Origin: Actinomycetota bacterium | GTDB taxonomy: Bacteria > Actinomycetota > Actinomycetes > Streptosporangiales > Streptosporangiaceae | Reading direction: 5' to 3' | DNA length: 10,962 bases | Assembly: GCA_003168295.1 (NCBI GenBank) | Contig: PMST01000331.1 | Span: 1-10,962, forward strand | In this document: piece after piece, positions 5,000 to 10,962 of the stretch | How the letters are laid out: every line of letters starts with the position of its first letter | Numbering within the stretch: position 1 is the first letter of the stretch | Program-made: the position numbers and the translations under genes | Notes under the pieces: model-generated | Database searches by the model: none | Seen by the model: only the letters and a program-made list of their open reading frames with translations | Told to the model about the DNA's origin: nothing

Positions 5000-5841
5000 A
5001 AAACGTGCGATCGACTGACGGCCCCACCAAGGGCCAGGTCGCGCGGCTGATCCTGGAACTCGGGCCATCGACCGCCGCGACGCTGGGCAGCCGGCTCGGG
5101 CTCACCCCGGCCGCCATCCGGCGGCACCTGGACAACCTGCTGGCCGAAGGCCTCATCGAGACCAGGACGGCCAGGACGTACGGGAACCGGGGCCGGGGCC
5201 GGCCGGCCAAGGTCTTCGTCATCACCGACGCCGGGCGCAGCGCGTTCGAGCACGCCTATGACGACCTGGCCACGGGCGCGCTGCGGTTCCTGGCCGAGAC
5301 GGCGGGCCCGGACGCGGTCGCGGAGTTCGCCCGCAGGCAGCTGGCCGACCTGGAGCGCAGGTACGCTCCGGCAGTGGCCCAGGGAAACCTCGCCACCCGG
5401 GTGCAGGCGCTGGCCGAGGCGCTGTCCGCCGATGGCTACGCCGCATCGGCGGGGCCGGCCCCGGCCATAGGCGGGGCGGGCGGCGGGTCCGGCTCGCCGG
5501 GCCATGGCGCCGCCGGGGAACAGCTATGCCAGCATCACTGCCCGGTCGCGCACGTGGCGGCCGAGTTCCCGCAGCTGTGCGAGGCGGAGACCGAGGCCTT
5601 TGGCAGGCTGCTCGGCACGCCGGTGCAGCGGCTGGCTACTATCGCGCACGGCGACGGCATCTGCACCACGCACGTCACCGGGACGACGCACGCCGCCGGG
5701 CCGGTAACGGCAAGCGAAATGACAAGCGCAGGGAAGGCCAGGGGGAGTCCGGCAGTTCTACAAGAGGGATTTTTTGATGCGGCCGGGGAAGGCCGTGCGA
5801 CTACTGATATCACTTCCGGGTCCGGAGGGCTCTTGATATGA
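4996..5841 (+). CDS. sufR: SufR, iron-sulfur-sensing repressor of the SUF operon
   Basis: The 281-residue product has an N-terminal winged helix-turn-helix (about residues 10-75, with [31 protein letters not shown] written here as two parts: [15 protein letters not shown] then [16 protein letters not shown]). A helical middle and a Gly/Ala-rich linker (about 155-173) follow. The C-terminal cysteine cluster is Cys178-x3-Cys182-x12-Cys195-x27-Cys223 within [10 protein letters not shown] and GDGICTTHV, typical of actinobacterial SufR, where these residues hold a 4Fe-4S cluster. Holo-SufR represses the operon; loss or damage of the cluster relieves it. The GTG at 4996 is preferred to an in-frame TTG at 4960, because -10, operator and leaderless start coincide there. 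The last 45 codons after the CTTHV region have only 23 G/C third positions, unlike the rest of the gene, and look like translated leader. The gene overlaps sufB by 4 bases (ATGA). Confidence 0.9.
   Translation: MKNVRSTDGPTKGQVARLILELGPSTAATLGSRLGLTPAAIRRHLDNLLAEGLIETRTARTYGNRGRGRPAKVFVITDAGRSAFEHAYDDLATGALRFLAETAGPDAVAEFARRQLADLERRYAPAVAQGNLATRVQALAEALSADGYAASAGPAPAIGGAGGGSGSPGHGAAGEQLCQHHCPVAHVAAEFPQLCEAETEAFGRLLGTPVQRLATIAHGDGICTTHVTGTTHAAGPVTASEMTSAGKARGSPAVLQEGFFDAAGEGRATTDITSGSGGLLI
5807..5839 (+). promoter_or_regulatory. Hairpin that can mask the sufB ribosome binding site and AUG
   Basis: CTTCCG (5813-5818) can pair with CGGAGG (5823-5828), which includes the sufB SD GGAGG, closing a 4-base loop; one of the six pairs is G-U. 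Immediately outside, ATATCA (5807-5812) pairs with TGATAT (5834-5839), which includes the first two bases of the sufB AUG. A 5-base bulge lies on the 3' side. The 12 pairs would hide both signals unless ribosomes translating sufR open the stem. Confidence 0.4.
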
Positions 5842-7250
5842 CGACCACCACGCAAGACCAGCTCGAAGGGCTGGGCACGTATAAGTTCGGCTGGGCCGAC
5901 TCGGACGCGGCGGGCGCCTCCGCGCGTCGCGGCCTGTCCGAAGAGGTCGTCCGGGACATCTCGGCGCGCAAGAACGAGCCCGAGTGGGTGCTCGACATGC
6001 GGCTGAAGGGCCTGAAGTACTACGGCCGCAAGCCGCTGCCCACCTGGGGCGCTGATCTGTCCGGCATCGACTTCGACAACATCAAGTACTTCGTCCGGTC
6101 CACCGAGAAGCAGGCCGCCACCTGGGACGAGCTGCCCGCCGACATCAAGAACACTTATGACAGGCTCGGCATACCCGAGGCGGAAAAGCAAAGGCTCGTC
6201 GCCGGCGTGGCCGCTCAGTACGAGTCTGAGGTCGTCTACCACAAGATCAGGGAAGACCTGGAAGAAAAGGGCGTCATCTTCCTCGACACGGACACCGCGC
6301 TCAGGGAGCAGCCGGAGCTGTTCCGGGAGTACTTCGGTACGGTGATACCGCCGGGCGATAACAAGTTCGCCGCGCTCAACACCGCGGTCTGGTCCGGCGG
6401 ATCCTTTATCTACGTGCCTAAGAACGTCAAGGTGGATATCCCGCTGCAGGCCTATTTCCGTATCAACACCGAGAACATGGGCCAGTTCGAGCGGACCCTG
6501 ATCATCGTGGACGAAGGCGCCTACGTCCACTACGTGGAAGGCTGCACCGCGCCGATTTACAAGTCGGACTCGCTGCATTCCGCGGTGGTCGAGATTATCG
6601 TGAAGAAGGACGCGCGCTGCCGCTACACCACGATCCAGAACTGGTCGAACAACGTCTACAACCTGGTGACCAAGCGGGCCATCGCCCAGCAGGGCGCGAC
6701 GATGGAGTGGGTGGACGGCAACATCGGCTCCAAGGTGACGATGAAGTACCCGGCGGTTTACCTGATGGGCGAGCACGCGCGGGGCGAGACGCTTTCAGTG
6801 GCTTTCGCGGGCGAGGGCCAGCATCAGGACGCGGGCGCCAAGATGGTGCACTGCGCGCCGAACACCTCTTCTTCCATCATCTCCAAGTCGGTGGCCCGGG
6901 GCGGCGGCCGGACCTCCTACCGCGGCCTGGTCAACGTGCAGGAAGGCGCCGAGCACTCCAAGTCCAACGTCAAGTGTGACGCGCTGCTCGTGGACACGAT
7001 CAGCCGCAGCGACACCTACCCGTACGTGGATGTCCGCGAGGATGACGTGGAGATGGCCCACGAGGCCACCGTGTCCAAGATTTCCGAGGACCAGCTGTTC
7101 TACCTGATGAGCCGCGGCATGACCGAGGACGAGGCGATGGCGACGATCGTCCGCGGGTTCGTCGAGCCGATCGCTCGCGAGCTGCCGATGGAGTATGCGC
7201 TCGAACTGAACCGGCTGATCGAACTGCAGATGGAGGGGGCGGTCGGCTGA
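5838..7250 (+). CDS. sufB: SufB, Fe-S cluster assembly scaffold protein
   Basis: SufB forms the SufBC2D scaffold on which clusters are built in the cytoplasm. The 470-residue product is full-length and covers the family end to end: the N-terminal region with [16 protein letters not shown], the beta-helix core, and the C-terminal [20 protein letters not shown]. Residues seen at positions important in the family are Cys236 in YVEGCTAP, Cys380 in KCDALLVD, and His408-Glu409 in HEATVSK. The YVEGCTAP site, occupied by an intein in some mycobacterial SufB, is uninterrupted. The SD GGAGG at 5824-5828 stands 9 bases before the ATG, which overlaps the sufR stop as ATGA. The stop shares one base with the sufD start. 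Confidence 0.97.
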   Translation: MTTTTQDQLEGLGTYKFGWADSDAAGASARRGLSEEVVRDISARKNEPEWVLDMRLKGLKYYGRKPLPTWGADLSGIDFDNIKYFVRSTEKQAATWDELPADIKNTYDRLGIPEAEKQRLVAGVAAQYESEVVYHKIREDLEEKGVIFLDTDTALREQPELFREYFGTVIPPGDNKFAALNTAVWSGGSFIYVPKNVKVDIPLQAYFRINTENMGQFERTLIIVDEGAYVHYVEGCTAPIYKSDSLHSAVVEIIVKKDARCRYTTIQNWSNNVYNLVTKRAIAQQGATMEWVDGNIGSKVTMKYPAVYLMGEHARGETLSVAFAGEGQHQDAGAKMVHCAPNTSSSIISKSVARGGGRTSYRGLVNVQEGAEHSKSNVKCDALLVDTISRSDTYPYVDVREDDVEMAHEATVSKISEDQLFYLMSRGMTEDEAMATIVRGFVEPIARELPMEYALELNRLIELQMEGAVG

Positions 7251-8413
7251 TGTCGGCGGGACTTCAGGGGGCGATTGAATCCGCTCCCGTGACAAGGCTG
7301 CACGAGCACAGGTCGTATGACCCCGCGGACTTCGCGGTGCCCACCGGCCGCGAGGAGGAGTGGCGGTTCACCCCGCTGCGCCGGCTGCGCGGCCTGCACG
7401 GCGATGCTCCGCTTCCGGCCGCGAAGGTAACCGTGGAGGTAGACCCGGCCCCGGAGGTTAAGACCTTTTCTGCCGAACGGGCCAGCGGTCAGCTCCCGCG
7501 TAGCTTTATCCCTGCTGACCGGGTGAGCGCCCGTGCTTACGCGTCCTTCGACGAGGCGACCGTGGTCACCGTGCCGGCGCGGGCGCAGGCGTCACGGCCC
7601 ACCATCGTCACGGTGACCGGCCAGGGCACCGACGGCGCGGGGTTCGGGCACCTGCTGCTGCAGGCCGAGCCGAATTCCAGGGCCGTGATCGTGCTCGATT
7701 ACCGGGGCAGCGCCACGTACGCGGATAACGTCGAGATCGTCGTGGGCGACGGCGCCGCGCTGTCGGTGGTCAGCCTGCAGGACTGGGCGGATGACACCGT
7801 TCACCTCTCCCAGCACTACGCCACCCTCGGCCGGGACGCCAAGCTCAGGCACACCGCGGTCACGCTGGGCGGGTCCGTGGTCCGGCTGGCCCCTTCGATC
7901 CGCTACGACGGTCCAGGCGGCGACGCCGAGCTGACCGGGCTGTACTTCGCCGACGCCGGCCAGCACTTCGAGCACCGGCTGTTCGTCGACCACGACGTGC
8001 CGAACTGCCGCAGCCGGGTCAGCTACAAGGGCGCGCTGCAGGGCGAGCAGGCACACGCGGTATGGATCGGCGACGTGCTGATCAGGCCCGAGGCGACCGG
8101 CACCGATACCTATGAGTACAACAGGAACCTGGTACTGACCGACGGCACCCGGGTGGACTCGGTGCCGAACCTGGAGATTCTCACCGGGGAGATCGTCGGC
8201 GCCGGGCATGCGAGCGCCAGCGGCAGGCTCGAGGACCAGCATCTGTTCTACCTGATGGCGCGCGGGATTCCGTTCGAAGAGGCCCGCAGGCTGGTCATCC
8301 GCGGGTTCTTCGGCTTGCTCATCGACACCATCGAGGTGCCTGAGCTGCGAGAGCGGATCGCCAAGGCCGTCGAGGGAGAGCTGACAAAGTCCTTGCCCGG
8401 GGTCCAGCGATGA
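7250..8413 (+). CDS. sufD: SufD, Fe-S cluster assembly scaffold partner
   Basis: SufD is the SufB paralogue that completes the SufBC2D complex. The 387-residue product has a divergent N-terminal domain, a beta-helix core, and the typical C-terminal segment GHASASGRLEDQHLFYLMARGIP followed by a helical end that docks SufC. His320 in GHAS corresponds to the conserved SufD histidine implicated in cluster binding at the SufB-SufD interface. The motif parallels [20 protein letters not shown] of SufB, as expected for paralogues. The ATG overlaps the sufB stop by one base (TGATG), with the SD GGAGGGGG at 7232-7239. Confidence 0.95.
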   Translation: MSAGLQGAIESAPVTRLHEHRSYDPADFAVPTGREEEWRFTPLRRLRGLHGDAPLPAAKVTVEVDPAPEVKTFSAERASGQLPRSFIPADRVSARAYASFDEATVVTVPARAQASRPTIVTVTGQGTDGAGFGHLLLQAEPNSRAVIVLDYRGSATYADNVEIVVGDGAALSVVSLQDWADDTVHLSQHYATLGRDAKLRHTAVTLGGSVVRLAPSIRYDGPGGDAELTGLYFADAGQHFEHRLFVDHDVPNCRSRVSYKGALQGEQAHAVWIGDVLIRPEATGTDTYEYNRNLVLTDGTRVDSVPNLEILTGEIVGAGHASASGRLEDQHLFYLMARGIPFEEARRLVIRGFFGLLIDTIEVPELRERIAKAVEGELTKSLPGVQR

Positions 8414-8747
8414 CCGCGACCCCGGAGTACAGCCGGGCCTGTGCGCTTTCCGAGGTTCCCGCCGAGGGCGTGATCGGCGTCGAGGTGGCCGGGGAGCCGG
8501 TGGCCGTGGTGCGGGCAGGCGGCGAGGTCTACGCGCTGCGGGACGTGTGCTCGCACGCCGAGGTGCCGCTGTCCGAGGGCGAGGTCTACGACCACACCGT
8601 GGAGTGCTGGCTGCACGGGTCGTGTTTCGACCTGCGCACCGGTAAGCCCACCGGGTACCCCGCCACCGAGCCGGTACCCGTCTATCCAGTCAAGATCGAA
8701 GGCGACGACGTGTACGTCGCGCTCACCATAAGCAACAAGGAGTCATA

Positions 8748-8748
<1 letters not shown>
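8410..8748 (+). CDS. Rieske-type [2Fe-2S] ferredoxin of the SUF operon
   Basis: The 112-residue protein is a single Rieske domain with the ligand pattern Cys47-x-His49-x16-Cys66-x2-His69 (CSH and CWLH), resembling the small ferredoxin subunits of non-heme iron oxygenases. Rieske genes between sufD and sufC recur in actinobacterial SUF operons. Its exact role is not established: it may deliver electrons for cluster assembly or be a client. No oxygenase partner gene is nearby, so an assembly role is the better guess. It overlaps sufD by 4 bases (ATGA) and shares one base with the sufC GTG. It has no clear SD of its own, consistent with translation by coupling. Confidence 0.9.
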
Positions 8749-10765
<2,017 letters not shown>

Positions 10766-10840
10766 GGGACGCGGGGACAGTGCGAACCCAGCGGTTCCGC
10801 CGGGATGACGACGCCGGCTTTCAGTGTTGACTCTGCTAGC

Positions 10841-10875
10841 CCGGGGGCGTCCCAAGGTATCCCCGGCGCCCCCGG
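10841..10875 (+). promoter_or_regulatory. Strong GC hairpin in the sufS-sufU gap, touching the sufU SD
   Basis: CCGGGGGCG (10841-10849) and CGCCCCCGG (10867-10875) are perfect 9-bp arms around a 17-base loop. The last two bases of the 3' arm are the first two of the sufU SD GGAGGA (10874-10879). There is no T run, so a simple intrinsic terminator is less likely than an mRNA-processing, stability or translation-control element. Confidence 0.5.
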
Positions 10876-10885
10876 AGGACGTGTG

Positions 10886-10962
10886 ATGCTCGAGTCGATG
10901 TACCAGGAGATCATCCTGGACCACTACCGCAACCCCCACCACAAGGGCCTGCGGGATCCTTT
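10886..10962 (+). CDS. sufU: SufU, zinc-dependent sulfur acceptor (5' end only, cut by window)
   Basis: Twenty-five complete codons are present, reading MLESMYQEIILDHYRNP then HHKGLRDP. The pattern (Y-x-E-I-I-L-D-H-Y-x-N-P-x-x-K-G-x-L/R) is the characteristic N-terminus of SufU and IscU-like proteins. SufU receives the persulfide from the SufS active-site cysteine and passes it to SufBCD. The zinc and sulfur-acceptor cysteines lie beyond the window and cannot be checked. The ATG has a strong SD, GGAGGA at 10874-10879, 6 bases upstream. Unlike the other genes of the operon it does not overlap its neighbour but follows a 120-base gap with a strong hairpin. Confidence 0.88.
   Translation, partial: MLESMYQEIILDHYRNPHHKGLRDP

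Noticed and set aside
6530..6550. Possible intein in SufB at the YVEGC site used in some mycobacteria.
   Set aside because: The reading [10 protein letters not shown] is uninterrupted and SufB has normal length.
5535..6776. A 413-codon open frame antisense to sufR and sufB.
   Set aside because: It runs against well-conserved SufR and SufB coding sequence and has no domain of its own.
10827..10862. TTGACT followed by a TAT-containing segment as an internal sufU promoter.
   Set aside because: TTGACT is a good -35, but no -10-like hexamer lies at 16-19 bases; the nearest candidate (AGGTAT) is 22 bases away, inside the hairpin loop.

Overview
The window is high-GC DNA with strongly G/C-biased third codon positions. 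Its gene order (sufR, sufB, sufD, a Rieske ferredoxin gene, sufC, sufS, sufU) is typical of Actinobacteria, so an actinomycete chromosome is the best guess; I cannot name the genus. Nothing points to a phage, plasmid, insertion sequence, CRISPR array or RNA gene.

Layout. (1) Positions 1-935, minus strand: a calcineurin-like metallophosphoesterase with two probable C-terminal membrane segments, cut by the left edge. (2) A 241-base divergent intergenic region. (3) 1177-3597, plus strand: a complete class I valyl-tRNA synthetase of the compact, archaeal/Rickettsia-like 'type 2' form. (4) 3598-3959: a long non-coding stretch holding several inverted repeats, one of them an imperfect 80-base structure, and three short direct repeats. 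(5) 3960-4931: an amidohydrolase_2/ACMSD-like metal-dependent hydrolase or decarboxylase. (6) 4996-10962: the SUF iron-sulfur cluster assembly operon, running off the right edge inside sufU.

How the genes work together. SufS takes sulfur from cysteine. SufU (only its start is here) should receive it as the zinc-dependent persulfide acceptor and pass it to the SufB-SufC-SufD scaffold, where SufC ATPase activity drives cluster assembly. The small Rieske protein may supply electrons or be an early client. SufR is an iron-sulfur-sensing repressor that should shut the operon off when clusters are plentiful. From sufR to sufS every junction overlaps by 4 or 1 bases (4, 1, 4, 1, 4), so translation is probably coupled. 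The chain breaks before sufU, which has its own Shine-Dalgarno (SD) sequence beside a strong hairpin.

The most interesting content is regulatory. The sufR start region can be read almost base by base: a CRP/GlxR-like palindrome centred 61.5 bases upstream of the inferred transcription start, a -35 and -10 pair, a SufR-type operator spanning the -10 and the GTG, and leaderless translation. The last 45 codons of sufR look like former non-coding leader, and the sequence there can fold over the SD and AUG of sufB. No wholly new biological system is evident; the core genes are well-known families.
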